Positions 52,014 through 60,560 of a stretch of 64,000 nucleotides of DNA are shown piece by piece. Numbering within the stretch: the first letter of the stretch is position 1; every line of letters begins with the position of its first letter. The notes beneath the pieces are model-generated. The model saw only the letters and a program-made list of their open reading frames with translations. It did no database searches and was not told the origin of the DNA. Origin of the DNA: Sulfuricaulis sp. (lineage in GTDB: Bacteria; Pseudomonadota; Gammaproteobacteria; Acidiferrobacterales; Sulfurifustaceae); contig JAUSDQ010000096.1 of the NCBI GenBank assembly GCA_030650525.1, positions 59,448 to 123,447 on the forward strand, given 5' to 3'. The translations under genes and the position numbers were made by a program.

Positions 52014-52988
52014 TCAGGGCGGCATCATCCCGTATTCGCGTGCCTGCTTGCCATAGCTGGCGATCTTGTCGACAAGGTCTTGTCTCAGCGCGGCACCATC
52101 GAGCAAATACAGTGGCACGTTGAGCTGGCTCATCAGCTGCGCGAAACTTGGATCGCGCGCCGCCTTCAGAAACGCTGTTTCCAGCTTGGCCAGCACTGCT
52201 GGCGGTGTCGCCGCGGGTGCGGCGATGCCGGTTATCCAGGGGAACTGCCAGTCGATCCCCAGTTCTGTGAAGGTGGGAACGTCGGGCATGCCGGCAAAGC
52301 GTTGCCGGTCCAATACCGCCAAGGCGCGCAGCTTGCCGGACTTGACCTGTTCGAAGTAGTTCGATGCCGGTGAAAATGTCACTTCACCTGACAAAGCCGC
52401 CATCAAGGTCTGGCTGGCTCCCTGGTAGGGAATATGGTTGAACTTGACGTTTTTCGCCTTGCTCAAGGCCATCATGCCGAAGTACACGGTGTCGCTGGTG
52501 CCGACCGAGCCGAATGACAATTTTCCAGGATTGGCGCGGGCGTCGGCAATCAACTGGTCGAACGTGCCGTAAGGCGAGTCGGCCTTGACCAGCAGCGCGT
52601 GGGACGGGCCCGCGTAGTTGAGCAGGAAGGCGAGGTCGCGCAGCGGATCGTAGGGTGTCTTGGTCAGCAGCGGTGCCACCAGCGCCGTGGTCGTCGTCAC
52701 CATCACGAGCGTGTAGCCATCGGCGGGTGCGCGCGTCACCTGCGTGGTACCGATGGCCCCGTTGGCGCCGGGTTTGTTCTCCACCACGATGGGCTGACCA
52801 AGATCGCGGGCGACGAGGTCGGCGAGCTTGCGCGCCGTCACGTCGGTCAAGCCGCCCGGGGGAAAGGGAACGACCAGGTGGATCGGCTTGTTCGGAAAGT
52901 CCTGGGCCTGGGCGGCGGGGGCGAATGCGAATGCAGCGAGCAGCAGAGCACCCGTTAGCGAAAATGCAAGGTGTCGACGAGTGGTCAT
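52014..52988 (-). CDS. Bug/TctC-family periplasmic substrate-binding protein
   Basis: 324 residues. Signal peptide MTTRRHLAFSLTGALLLAAF ending AQA, then QDFPNKPIHLVVPFPPGGLTDVTARKL and NKPGANGAIGTTQVTRAPADG. Third orphan receptor of the leftward run, divergent from the other four Bug proteins in its ligand-binding half. It lies between two SDR genes, near the promoter end of the operon. Confidence 0.88.
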   Translation of the reverse strand: MTTRRHLAFSLTGALLLAAFAFAPAAQAQDFPNKPIHLVVPFPPGGLTDVTARKLADLVARDLGQPIVVENKPGANGAIGTTQVTRAPADGYTLVMVTTTTALVAPLLTKTPYDPLRDLAFLLNYAGPSHALLVKADSPYGTFDQLIADARANPGKLSFGSVGTSDTVYFGMMALSKAKNVKFNHIPYQGASQTLMAALSGEVTFSPASNYFEQVKSGKLRALAVLDRQRFAGMPDVPTFTELGIDWQFPWITGIAAPAATPPAVLAKLETAFLKAARDPSFAQLMSQLNVPLYLLDGAALRQDLVDKIASYGKQAREYGMMPP

Positions 52989-53018
52989 TGCGGTCTCCTG
53001 TTTTTAAGAATGGAAAAT

Positions 53019-53780
53019 TCAGAGCGCCGCATTGGCGCGACCGCCGTCGGCAATGATCAACTCACCGTTGATGAAGGTGCTGTCGTCCGACACCAGGAAG
53101 GTGGCCACGGCCGCGATCTCCTCGGGCTGCGCCAATCGACCGAGGGGCGTGGACTCGGTGCGGCGCGTGACGGCGGCACCGTTGAAGTTGGCGAGCGCCG
53201 CCGCCGTTGGCACGAAAGCCGGCGCGATGGCGTTGACGCGGATGCCCCGGCGGCCGAAGTCAACGGCCGCGGCGCGCGTCAAGGCCGCGACCCCCCCCTT
53301 GACCGCGCAATAGGCCATCGAGTCGGCGGTGGCGCGCACGGCTGCGGTCGAGCAGATGTTGACTACCGCGCCGTGGCCGCTGCGTTCGAGTTGGGGCAAT
53401 GCGGCCTGCAAGGTCCACACCAGCGCCTTCAGGCCCACGCCGAGCATTCGGTCTAGCGTTTCCTCGTCGATGTCTTGCGGCGCTTGATAGCGAATCCAGG
53501 CCGCGTTGTTGACGAGGGCTGCGATCGGCGCGCCGAAATCGACCTCGATGCGCTCGAACACCGCCCGCACGGCGGCACGATTGGATACATCGACCACGTA
53601 GCCACGCACGTTGTGGCCGGCGGCCTGCATTTCGGCCACTGCTTGCTCAATGCGCCCAGCACTGACGTCAAGACAGGCCACGCGAGCTCCTTCACTTGCG
53701 AAGCGCTCCGCAATCGCACGGCCAATACCGCGTGCCGCTCCCGTAACAACCGCGACGCGGTCCTTTAGCCTCTGTGACAT
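53019..53780 (-). CDS. SDR-family oxidoreductase, first gene of leftward run
   Basis: 253 residues. TGAARGIGRA, LVNNAAW, NICSTAA and YCAVK, a complete SDR site. ATG 53780 (MSQRLKDR) follows AGGAGA, so the in-frame ATG at 53801 is less likely. It is the promoter-proximal gene of the run that reaches to 38.2 kb. A TTGACA/TAATAT promoter with a TetR-type operator lies about 190 bp upstream. Confidence 0.86.
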   Translation of the reverse strand: MSQRLKDRVAVVTGAARGIGRAIAERFASEGARVACLDVSAGRIEQAVAEMQAAGHNVRGYVVDVSNRAAVRAVFERIEVDFGAPIAALVNNAAWIRYQAPQDIDEETLDRMLGVGLKALVWTLQAALPQLERSGHGAVVNICSTAAVRATADSMAYCAVKGGVAALTRAAAVDFGRRGIRVNAIAPAFVPTAAALANFNGAAVTRRTESTPLGRLAQPEEIAAVATFLVSDDSTFINGELIIADGGRANAAL

Positions 53781-54243
53781 GGGATCTCCTAAGTTAGCCA
53801 TTTGTTGCTAGTGCATACCCACGGACGATCTACTGCGAATCGAGCGCCAGCAGGTACTTCAGCGCTGCGTGGAAGATGGAAATCATCGTATGACCTTCAT
53901 TGACGCACGGGGAATATTCACGCATATCAGCAACCATTATTTAATCGACCGATCAGACGGATTATTAAATATTAGGCCGCTTCTCATGGGCTGTCAAGAA
54001 GAAATCAACCGCATGACGGGTGTCGGTAACCTCAACACCCACTTCCGAGCGTGCTCCGACGAGGTGCCGGGCAATCCAGTCGAGGACTTATGGGATGCGA
54101 AGCCGATGCCTCGCGGCAGGCCAACCCGTGGGCCACGGCACCGCCGGTATAGATGGAGATCGCGCTGAATTTCGAGGGCGTCGGCCAGGCGGCAAGCTCG
54201 CTACGGGGCAGCGCGACAGAGCGCCACGAATCGCGCGCAACAA
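53781..54243. other. 463-bp spacer holding promoter, short leader ORF and possible gene remains
   Basis: Besides the promoter at 53941-53997, the transcribed leader contains an 18-codon open frame on the minus strand (53830-53886; MISIFHAALKYLLALDSQ) with GAAGG at a good distance. It could be a leader peptide or chance. The part at 54010-54240 reads in pieces like a decayed protein (for example VLDWIARHLVGARSEVGVEV on the minus strand after a stop), but I cannot name a family. Confidence 0.3.
53941..53997 (-). promoter_or_regulatory. sigma70 promoter with TetR-type operator (site 1)
   Basis: Reading leftward: TTGACA (53997-53992), a 17-bp spacer and TAATAT (53974-53969), an almost perfect sigma70 promoter. 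It is followed by the operator block 53973-53941, whose plus-strand start is TTAATCGACCGATCAG. Outer half-sites TAATC and GATTA form a dyad. The same -35, spacer, -10 and operator order is found at 55.5 and 57.6 kb. The operator overlaps the start of transcription, so it should repress. It drives the SDR gene at 53780 and probably the whole leftward run, including the TetR gene. Confidence 0.72.
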
Positions 54244-55245
54244 TTACTCTGCCGCGATGCCCTTTGCTTTGATCAGGGCCTGAAAGCGCGCGCCTTCCTT
54301 GTCAACCAGCGCCCGGAACTCCTGTGGCGTGCTGCTTTGAGGCTTGGTGCCAGACTTTTCCAGTCGCTCGCGCAAACCGGGGTCGGACAAGGCCTGCTTC
54401 ATGGCCTCGGCAAGTCGGGCGACAATGGGTTCCGGCGTGCCGGGTGGGGCGACCAATCCGAAAAATACCTCGGTCGTCATCGCTGGCAGACCCAACTCGG
54501 CCATGGTGGGAACGTCGGGCAATGACTTGTCGCGCATGGGGCTGGTGACCGCAAGGGCCTTGAGCTTGCCCGAGTGGATCAACGGCAGTTCCGAGGAGAG
54601 TGCATCGAAAACGAAATGGATGTTGCCTCCCATGATGGCGTTGGCCGATTCGGCCCCACCCTTGTAGGGGATGTGCAGTGCGTCAAAGCCCGCTTCGGTC
54701 TTGAATAGTTCGCCCAACAGATGCATGCTGCTGTTGACGCCGCTGGAACCGAAAGAAAGCTTGCCCGGGTTGGCTTTTGCATGGGCAATCATTTCCTTGA
54801 GGTTATTGGCGCCGAGGGTGGGTGACGCAACAAGAACAAAGGATGAGGTTACCGCGAGGCTGACCGGGACCAGGGTCTTCACGTCGTAACCAGGGTTTTT
54901 GTACAAGTAGGGCGCCATTGTCATGACGCTGTTGCCGACCCAGACCAGGGTATGCCCGTCGGGAGGGGATCGCACCACGTGCTGCATCGAAAGGGTGCCG
55001 GCCGCTCCACCCTTGTTTTCGATCAGCACCGGCTGGCCCAGCAACGTGCTTAACTGCTGCCCGACCAGCCGCGCCGTGATGTCGCTTGAGCCACCGGCGC
55101 CAGCGCCGACCACGATCTTGATCGGGCGGCTTGGAAAAATGTCTTGTGCATGTAGATCAGGTGCCCATGAGATGGCCGCGGCGGCAATGGCTCCCATGCT
55201 GGCTGCGAGTAATGAGCGGCGAGTTGGACGAGGTAGTGAATGCAT
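54244..55245 (-). CDS. Bug/TctC-family periplasmic substrate-binding protein, Tat-like signal
   Basis: 333 residues. Signal peptide MHSLPRPTRRSLLAASMGAI with a twin-arginine-like TRRSLL motif, ending near LHA. Bug motifs: RPIKIVVGAGAGGSSDITARLVG and HVVRSPPDGHTLVWVG. ATG 55245 follows AGGAAA; an earlier ATG at 55377 would add 44 residues before the signal peptide and is rejected. A separate transcription unit with its own promoter/operator at 55.5 kb. It is an orphan like the other Bug genes. Confidence 0.86.
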   Translation of the reverse strand: MHSLPRPTRRSLLAASMGAIAAAAISWAPDLHAQDIFPSRPIKIVVGAGAGGSSDITARLVGQQLSTLLGQPVLIENKGGAAGTLSMQHVVRSPPDGHTLVWVGNSVMTMAPYLYKNPGYDVKTLVPVSLAVTSSFVLVASPTLGANNLKEMIAHAKANPGKLSFGSSGVNSSMHLLGELFKTEAGFDALHIPYKGGAESANAIMGGNIHFVFDALSSELPLIHSGKLKALAVTSPMRDKSLPDVPTMAELGLPAMTTEVFFGLVAPPGTPEPIVARLAEAMKQALSDPGLRERLEKSGTKPQSSTPQEFRALVDKEGARFQALIKAKGIAAE

Positions 55246-55476
55246 TCTTGTTTCCTGAAGAATAGAGGCTAAACAGGTTGGCGAATACGGCGCAGGCACC
55301 GGCAAGCGATGGGACGTGGGGCGGAGCAGCGCATGGATCCGTCCCAGGCAGATCCGCAAGTTGTGCATGGCTGCCATGGGCGTGTCATATCACAGGACGT
55401 TTGCCGAGGCGGTTCGGAAAGATCAGTCAAAACAGCGGCTTTCGTGCGGCCCGCAAATATTAATGGCACTCCATCA

Positions 55477-55532
55477 TTAATCGAACGAATAGGCGGGTTA
55501 CTCAATGTATAGGGATGCTGAAGAGCTGTCAA
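55477..55532 (-). promoter_or_regulatory. sigma70 promoter with TetR-type operator (site 2)
   Basis: Leftward TTGACA (55532-55527), a 17-bp spacer, TACATT (55509-55504), then the operator block 55509-55477 beginning on the plus strand TTAATCGAACGAATAGG. 24 of 33 operator positions agree across sites 1, 2 and 3. Drives the Bug gene 54244-55245, leaving a leader of about 250 nt. Confidence 0.68.
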
Positions 55533-55712
55533 GCAGACAGCAGCAGCTGCTGCCTTACCCATGGCGGAAGCAAATGAGTTGTCCGGTTTTCAGCAAGTAC
55601 TCGGTCCGGTTTGTGAAGGATCGATGCAACACGCCTCCATAAACGGGGACCGCCACGTGCGGGAAACCCGGAAGGTGGGATATCAAGAACTCTCCCCCAG
55701 CTGGAATCCAGG

Positions 55713-55739
55713 TTGACCGACACCTGCGAGATCGGTCAA
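55713..55739. terminator. hairpin directly after MFS stop
   Basis: TTGACCGA (55713-55720) and TCGGTCAA (55732-55739) pair perfectly over an 11-nt loop, 3 bp downstream of the leftward MFS stop. It may end that transcript. The arms also spell the half-sites of a TetR operator (TTGACCGA/TCGGTCAA) with a long spacer, so a regulatory role is possible. Confidence 0.45.
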
Positions 55740-55742
55740 AGA

Positions 55743-57008
55743 CTAAATCCTATCAGCGTCGAATTCGATGCGGCCGAGCGCGATCCAGCGCGGCATAAAG
55801 ACGGCGCAGATCCCGAGCGCGAGCAAGACCGCTTGCACCAGCAGAGACTGGCGCGCCGACAGCCACTGCGCCAGGGCGCCAGCGAGCAAGTGGCCAATGG
55901 GCATCGCGCCCATGAGACACATGCTGTACAGGCCGACCAGCGCACCACGAAGCTCGGGCGGTGCGTTTTGCTGCAGTTTGGAGTTGAAGCCGGCGGCGGT
56001 GAACGTGAATCCAAAGCCCAACGCGTAAAAGCAGGCGAGGGCGGTCCCCGGTTGCGTGGTGAGCCCGAGTCCCAACAAGGCGAGGACCACTACCCAAGGC
56101 ATGCCGACCTGCCAGCGACGGCACGCGATCGGCATGTAGCTCGACATCAATACGATGCCAGCGCACAGTGAGCCAGCGCCTGCTGCCCCAAACAGCAGGC
56201 CGGTCCATGTGGCGGCATTGCCATAGACGTGCTCAGCCAGCGCCGGAACAAGCGTTTGGTAACCACCGAAAAATAGTCCCACGAGTGTGACGGTCGGCAG
56301 GAAGACCGAGGCCTGGCGGTCGGCGCGCACGTAGGCCGCGGCACTGCGAATGCCAGGCCGCATTCCCGCGTCAGCGGGATTGTGGGACGTCGCCGGGAGC
56401 GGCAAGGCATTGACGCAGAAGATCATGAAGACGAGGGTTGCCGCGCCGAGCAAAAAACTCAAGGGGGCGCCGACGGTGGCGAATAGCGCCGCCGCAATGG
56501 CGGGGCCGATCATGCGCGCCAAGTTGAATGTCACGACATTCGCCGCCAACGCATTTGCGATGCGCGTCTTTTTGCGAATCGAGGTCGTCAGTAGCATGTG
56601 TCGGGCCGGCATCTCCATGCCGGTGAGAACGCCTCGCATCAGCGCGAGCGCGGTAATCAGGGGCATGGACAGCGCGTCTGTCGCCGCCAGTGTCGTGAGC
56701 GTGATCGCCAGGGCTAGCGTGCTCCAAAGTATGCGCAGGGTGACGCGGCGAGCGTTGTGGGCGCCTAAACGCGGACCGAGCAGTGGCGCAACCACGACCA
56801 CTGGACCGAAGAGCAGAAAATTGATGGCCCCGAGCAACGCGGGCGAGCCGGTGAGTTGCCACACCAACAGGTTCAGCGTGATGTCCTGTATCCACGATCC
56901 GTTGACCGCGACCATTTGGCCCGTGAGGTACAGGCGCGCCGCGGGCTCGCGCAGGACTGGAAACCAGCGCGCCAAAACTCGAGCGGTGGCGTGAGCAGGC
57001 CGCGTCAT
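55743..57008 (-). CDS. MFS transporter, EntS-like (MFS_3) subfamily
   Basis: 421 residues, about twelve membrane segments. RLYLTGQMVAVNGSWIQDITLNLLVWQLTGSPALLGAINF and RGVLTGMEMPARHMLLTTSI mirror the protein at 34673-35929. It probably handles a substrate or product of the second island. No clear ribosome site or promoter is seen before ATG 57008. Each of the two degradation islands thus has one MFS_3 transporter. Confidence 0.84.
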   Translation of the reverse strand: MTRPAHATARVLARWFPVLREPAARLYLTGQMVAVNGSWIQDITLNLLVWQLTGSPALLGAINFLLFGPVVVVAPLLGPRLGAHNARRVTLRILWSTLALAITLTTLAATDALSMPLITALALMRGVLTGMEMPARHMLLTTSIRKKTRIANALAANVVTFNLARMIGPAIAAALFATVGAPLSFLLGAATLVFMIFCVNALPLPATSHNPADAGMRPGIRSAAAYVRADRQASVFLPTVTLVGLFFGGYQTLVPALAEHVYGNAATWTGLLFGAAGAGSLCAGIVLMSSYMPIACRRWQVGMPWVVVLALLGLGLTTQPGTALACFYALGFGFTFTAAGFNSKLQQNAPPELRGALVGLYSMCLMGAMPIGHLLAGALAQWLSARQSLLVQAVLLALGICAVFMPRWIALGRIEFDADRI

Positions 57009-57121
57009 CGGCGAGCGATGATGAGCGCACCGGGCGCGACATGGTTGTCAAAGCGGACGTGGTCCGGGCCAAAGACAGCGTCATTTGACCTCGGAGAGAT
57101 AGGCAGAAAACAGGTCAGCAC

Positions 57122-57232
57122 TCAGTTCTCCATGGAGCTCACGCCCCCTTGCTTGATGAGCATGGCGTGCCGCGAATTGGGCTTGCTTTCGAACTCGAGG
57201 AGGACCACGGCGACAGGAATTCTCGGCACCAA
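57122..57232 (-). pseudogene. possible truncated monooxygenase-like (ABM) gene start
   Basis: A 36-codon frame starting TTG/GTG behind GGAGG. It reads PRIPVAVVLLEFESKPNSRH and then AML before stopping early. The opening resembles the first strand and turn of antibiotic-biosynthesis-monooxygenase proteins (VAVV-EF--KPG-R). If real, it is the stump of a lost gene; it could also be chance. Confidence 0.25.
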
Positions 57233-57522
57233 GGCAATTCCTCCGACTCAATCAATCGAACTGCCAAACGGGTAGCTGAATCGAGGTCGAAAAAGCAAGA
57301 AGTATAGGGCGATTTGCCGCAGGAATCCCGGTTAAGTTTGTTCCAGCCATTGGCCCCGCACACGTCCGTCGACCCTGATTGCAGCCCTTGGAGGCCATCT
57401 TGACAGCCCCGTTTTTGACTCTCTTGCGGGTCGCGGGCCTGGTCCACGGTTGATTGCTTCACCGCGCCGCCAGGCGGACAGGCGACGTCCAAAGACCGCA
57501 TCCGTCATCTACCCCGACACAT

Positions 57523-57556
57523 GCGGCTCAGTTGCTGTCAACGCGGCTCAATTGCT
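57523..57556 (+). repeat. tandem imperfect repeat upstream of promoter site 3
   Basis: GCGGCTCAGTTGCT (57523-57536) and GCGGCTCAATTGCT (57543-57556) lie 20 bp apart start to start, two helical turns, directly before the -35 box. That phasing suits a dimeric activator binding in tandem. No third copy was seen. Confidence 0.4.
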
Positions 57557-57612
57557 TGACAGGCCCCAAGAATCAGAATAAGATTTAATAAACCGGCTGA
57601 TCGTTCGATTAA
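57556..57612 (+). promoter_or_regulatory. sigma70 promoter with TetR-type operator (site 3)
   Basis: TTGACA (57556-57561), a 17-bp spacer, TAAGAT (57579-57584), then the operator whose minus-strand reading begins TTAATCGAACGATCAG (57612 leftward). Geometry matches sites 1 and 2 to within one base. Drives the rightward operon SnoaL-like, Bug, SDR, DUF2889. Confidence 0.72.
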
Positions 57613-57814
57613 CTAATGGTTGCCGGTGCATGACGGCACATCGTGTACTTCAAACAAGGTCATGCGCTATTTTTATCTTCCGCCGGGCAGAAGTTCAGGA
57701 ATGAGTCAAGAGCGCCAGTGGAGCCGCAACAGGGAAAAGGATGTGGCGCAAGGGGATGCGAACGCGCTCGTTCAGGGGCGGGTTCGCCTTGTATAACTTT
57801 CGGAGAGTTTTCAA

Positions 57815-58402
57815 ATGGAAAAAGAAGATCCCTATTCACCCGCTCGCATTGCGGACCGCATGAAGATCCAGGACGCCTTGTACCGCTGGTGTCGGTCGGT
57901 TGACCGGCTGGACTATAAGGGGATGCGCGAAGCCTTTCACCCTGACGGAATGGACAATCATGGCATCTTCAATGGCAGCGCCGATGGACTGGTTGAATGG
58001 ATACGGGATCGTCATAAGAACATCCCGTTTTCCATGCACTCGATCAGCAACATACTGATCGAGTTCGCGGGGCCTGATCTGGCCCTGGTGGAAACGTACA
58101 TTCGCACGGTACAGCGCTATCCGGCCGATGCGATGGCCAGTTTGGCGCAGTTGTCTGGCGGGAAGGTCGGAACGAGTGAGTTCGGCTCAGACCTGATGAC
58201 CTGTTCCAGATACCTTGATCGCTTTGAACGTCGTTCTGGCGAATGGCGTATTCATCGACGTACAGTGATACAGGATTGGAAGCAAATGGTCGATGTCGCG
58301 CCGAACGCGCCGCAGCCGCTGCCCGGGTGGACCGTCGGGCGACGCGACAGCGAAGACCCGGTATTCAAGGCGCGCCGCGAGTTGGGACTGGAGTCTGTAT
58401 AG
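57815..58402 (+). CDS. SnoaL-like / NTF2-fold family protein
   Basis: 195 residues. A cone-shaped NTF2-like fold of the SnoaL_4 type: RMKIQDALYRWCRSVDRLDYKGMREAFHPDGMDNHGIFNG with the His-Asp pair seen in dehydratases of this fold (scytalone dehydratase, BaiE), and SGEWRIHRRTVIQDWKQM near the end. Members are dehydratases, isomerases or hydroxylase-beta-like subunits acting on polycyclic or alicyclic compounds. First gene of the operon from promoter site 3; GGAGAG precedes the ATG. The specific reaction is unknown. Confidence 0.8.
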   Translation: MEKEDPYSPARIADRMKIQDALYRWCRSVDRLDYKGMREAFHPDGMDNHGIFNGSADGLVEWIRDRHKNIPFSMHSISNILIEFAGPDLALVETYIRTVQRYPADAMASLAQLSGGKVGTSEFGSDLMTCSRYLDRFERRSGEWRIHRRTVIQDWKQMVDVAPNAPQPLPGWTVGRRDSEDPVFKARRELGLESV

Positions 58403-58533
58403 CCGAGCAGTGAGCAGGCTTTTGAATGAACGGCCGGTCGCGGTCGCGCGAAGACCGCGCCATGGCATCACTCTTCTGGTTGCTGAGTGAAAAAGAGGTA
58501 GACGTTTATTTGCTGGGTTAACAAGGGGTGCCA

Positions 58534-59514
58534 ATGAAAACTTTTCATCTGTCCATTCAGACTGTCATCGGTTCTGTTTTGTGCTTGCTGCTGCTTATTC
58601 CTTTGGCAGTACGAGCTGAGTACCCGGATAAACCGATTCGTATCGTCGTTCCGTATCCTCCGGGGGGTGGCACGGATGTTGTCGCTCGAATTCTCGCGCA
58701 GAGGCTGGGTGATAAATTGGGCCAATCGGTGATCGTCGAAAATCGCAGTGGCGCCGGGGGTACCGTCGGAACCACCGCGGTAGCGAAATCGGCTCCGGAT
58801 GGTTACACACTCTTGCTAGGGCAAACGGGTCCCAACACCATTGCGCCGAGCCTTTATTCCAATCTCGCCTATGACGCCGAGAATGATTTCGCTCCGATCA
58901 CGGGCGTCATCTCCATGCCACTATTTCTCGTTGTGCCGGGCAACTCCGCGTTCAAGTCGCTGGGCGATTTGCTCGCGGCCGGTAAGCAAAGCAAAGATTT
59001 CAATTACGCATCCGCGGGAAACGGGACGCTGGGACATTTAAGCGCTGAACTGCTCAACATGTTGGCGGGCACCAAATTTGTGTTGATTCCTTATCGGGGC
59101 TCCGCGCCGGCCATCATGGCCCTGCTTGCTGGAGAAGCCAGTATGCATTTCGCCAGTGGCGTTGATGCGCTTCCGCTCATGAAGCAAGGAAGACTTCGGG
59201 CGCTCGCTGTTGCAAGTGAGCGTCGCACGCAGCTGGCACCCGATGTGCCGACGGCTGCGGAGGCGGGTCTTGGGGGCCTCGAGGCTAACTTGTGGTATGG
59301 CTTGCTCGCGCCGGCCAAGACGCCGCGCGCGATCATTGATCGCCTGCACAGAGAAGTGGCGGCTATCCTCGGCGAACCTGCCACGCGCGCGCGCCTGCTT
59401 GAGCTCAGTGCGGAGGCGGCACCGAGCACCCCGGAGGAATTGGCAGCGTTGATCAAGGCTGACGCTGCTAAATATGCCAAGGTCGTCAAGGCCGCTGGTG
59501 TCAAAGTGGAGTGA
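58534..59514 (+). CDS. Bug/TctC-family periplasmic substrate-binding protein
   Basis: 326 residues. Signal peptide MKTFHLSIQTVIGSVLCLLL ending VRA, then YPDKPIRIVVPYPPGGGTDVVARILA and AKSAPDGYTLLLG. Close to 43443-44426 in the leftward run. ATG 58534 follows AAGGGG; a GTG two codons earlier is less likely. It lies 131 bp after the SnoaL-like gene. Confidence 0.88.
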   Translation: MKTFHLSIQTVIGSVLCLLLLIPLAVRAEYPDKPIRIVVPYPPGGGTDVVARILAQRLGDKLGQSVIVENRSGAGGTVGTTAVAKSAPDGYTLLLGQTGPNTIAPSLYSNLAYDAENDFAPITGVISMPLFLVVPGNSAFKSLGDLLAAGKQSKDFNYASAGNGTLGHLSAELLNMLAGTKFVLIPYRGSAPAIMALLAGEASMHFASGVDALPLMKQGRLRALAVASERRTQLAPDVPTAAEAGLGGLEANLWYGLLAPAKTPRAIIDRLHREVAAILGEPATRARLLELSAEAAPSTPEELAALIKADAAKYAKVVKAAGVKVE

Positions 59515-59673
59515 AGCACTGACAGCCATTCTTGGCAAGATCGCCGGAGTAGCGTTCGTCATCTCGCGGGGTCGGTCACGACGTAGACGCAGAGATTAAG
59601 CAGGACCATTGCGTTGGGTCCGACTTTAAAATGACAATCAAGACAGCGCCCCAAACTTTTGCAAGGACAAGGA

Positions 59674-60453
59674 ATGATAGTAAGAAATTTCGGTGAGTGC
59701 ACTGCGCTGGTAACGGGTTCTAGCAACAGTATCGGATTCGAGATTGCAGCCCAGTTGGCTGAAGCCGGTGTCCCCAGAATCATGCTGAACGGACGTAATC
59801 AGGAACGCGGCGAACAGGCCTGTGCGCGCTTGAAAGAGCGGGCGCCCAATGTCGACGTGCGCTTTATTTCCGCGGATCCAACAATTCAGGCCGAGGCGAG
59901 GCGGTTGGTTGATTCAACCGTGGAAGCGTTTGGTTCCTTGGACATTCTCGTCACCAGTGTTGCCGGGCACCTGACACCCAGGCCATTTCACGAGATCCCG
60001 TACGAGGGCATAGATCATTTGATCAACGCGCACCTGAACAGCGTTCTCTACACCTGCCGTGCCGCGTTGCCGCACATGATGGCGCGTGAGGGCGGTGTCA
60101 TCCTCACGATGTCGTCAGACGCGGCGAAAATCGCGACTCCGGGCGAAGTCGTGGTTGGTGCGGCAAAGGCAGCGGTCGTGATGTTCGCCCGTACGCTGGC
60201 GCTGGAGGCTTCCCGTCACGGCATTCGCGTGCATGCGATCACCCCGTCCATTGTCAAGGACACGGCGGGGTATGACCGCCAGATGGCGAACGAGTTCAGC
60301 CGCAAGTTATTCCAGAAGGCCGAGAGCCGGGCTCGACTCGGCGTTGTCAGTCCGAAGGACATCGCGCCGCTGGCGGTGTTTTTGGCCAGCCCTGCCGCAG
60401 CCAAGATGACCGGTCAGGCCATCAGCGTGAACGGCGGAATTTCCGCCGCCTGA
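59674..60453 (+). CDS. SDR-family protein lacking the catalytic Tyr
   Basis: 259 residues. TGSSNSIGFE, then ILVTSVAGHLTPR, and TMSSDAAKIATPGEVVVGAAKAAV. The Ser and the Lys of the active site are there, but the Tyr four residues before Lys is Val (VGAAK). The nucleotide loop and cofactor fold look intact, so it may bind NAD(P)H without classic oxidoreductase chemistry. ATG 59674 follows AAGGA. Between Bug and DUF2889 genes in the site-3 operon. Confidence 0.8.
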   Translation: MIVRNFGECTALVTGSSNSIGFEIAAQLAEAGVPRIMLNGRNQERGEQACARLKERAPNVDVRFISADPTIQAEARRLVDSTVEAFGSLDILVTSVAGHLTPRPFHEIPYEGIDHLINAHLNSVLYTCRAALPHMMAREGGVILTMSSDAAKIATPGEVVVGAAKAAVVMFARTLALEASRHGIRVHAITPSIVKDTAGYDRQMANEFSRKLFQKAESRARLGVVSPKDIAPLAVFLASPAAAKMTGQAISVNGGISAA

Positions 60454-60560
60454 AGATTTCAGGCGGGGCGGCTGGAAACCCGGCGACCTACCCTTCCTCA
60501 TCGCGTCGTGTTGAATGAATGTCAATCGAAAATTACTGTCGTACCGGAAGAAATTGAACC

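Larger units (their letters stand above)
55246..55742. other. 497-bp intergenic region with promoter and downstream hairpin
   Basis: Holds the promoter/operator site 2 for the Bug gene, and near 55713-55739 a hairpin just after the MFS stop. The middle (55535-55710) shows no gene, repeat or motif I can name; its short frames lack ribosome sites. Confidence 0.4.
57009..57814. other. 806-bp divergent intergenic region
   Basis: Between the leftward MFS gene and the rightward SnoaL-like gene. It holds a small truncated reading frame (57122-57232), an imperfect tandem repeat at 57523-57556, the promoter/operator site 3 at 57556-57612, and then a leader of about 220 nt. The stretch 57240-57520 shows nothing I can name. 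Confidence 0.4.

Noticed and set aside
55245..55377. 44-residue extension of the Bug protein before its signal peptide
   Set aside because: A signal peptide with a ribosome site starts at 55245; the extension would bury it.
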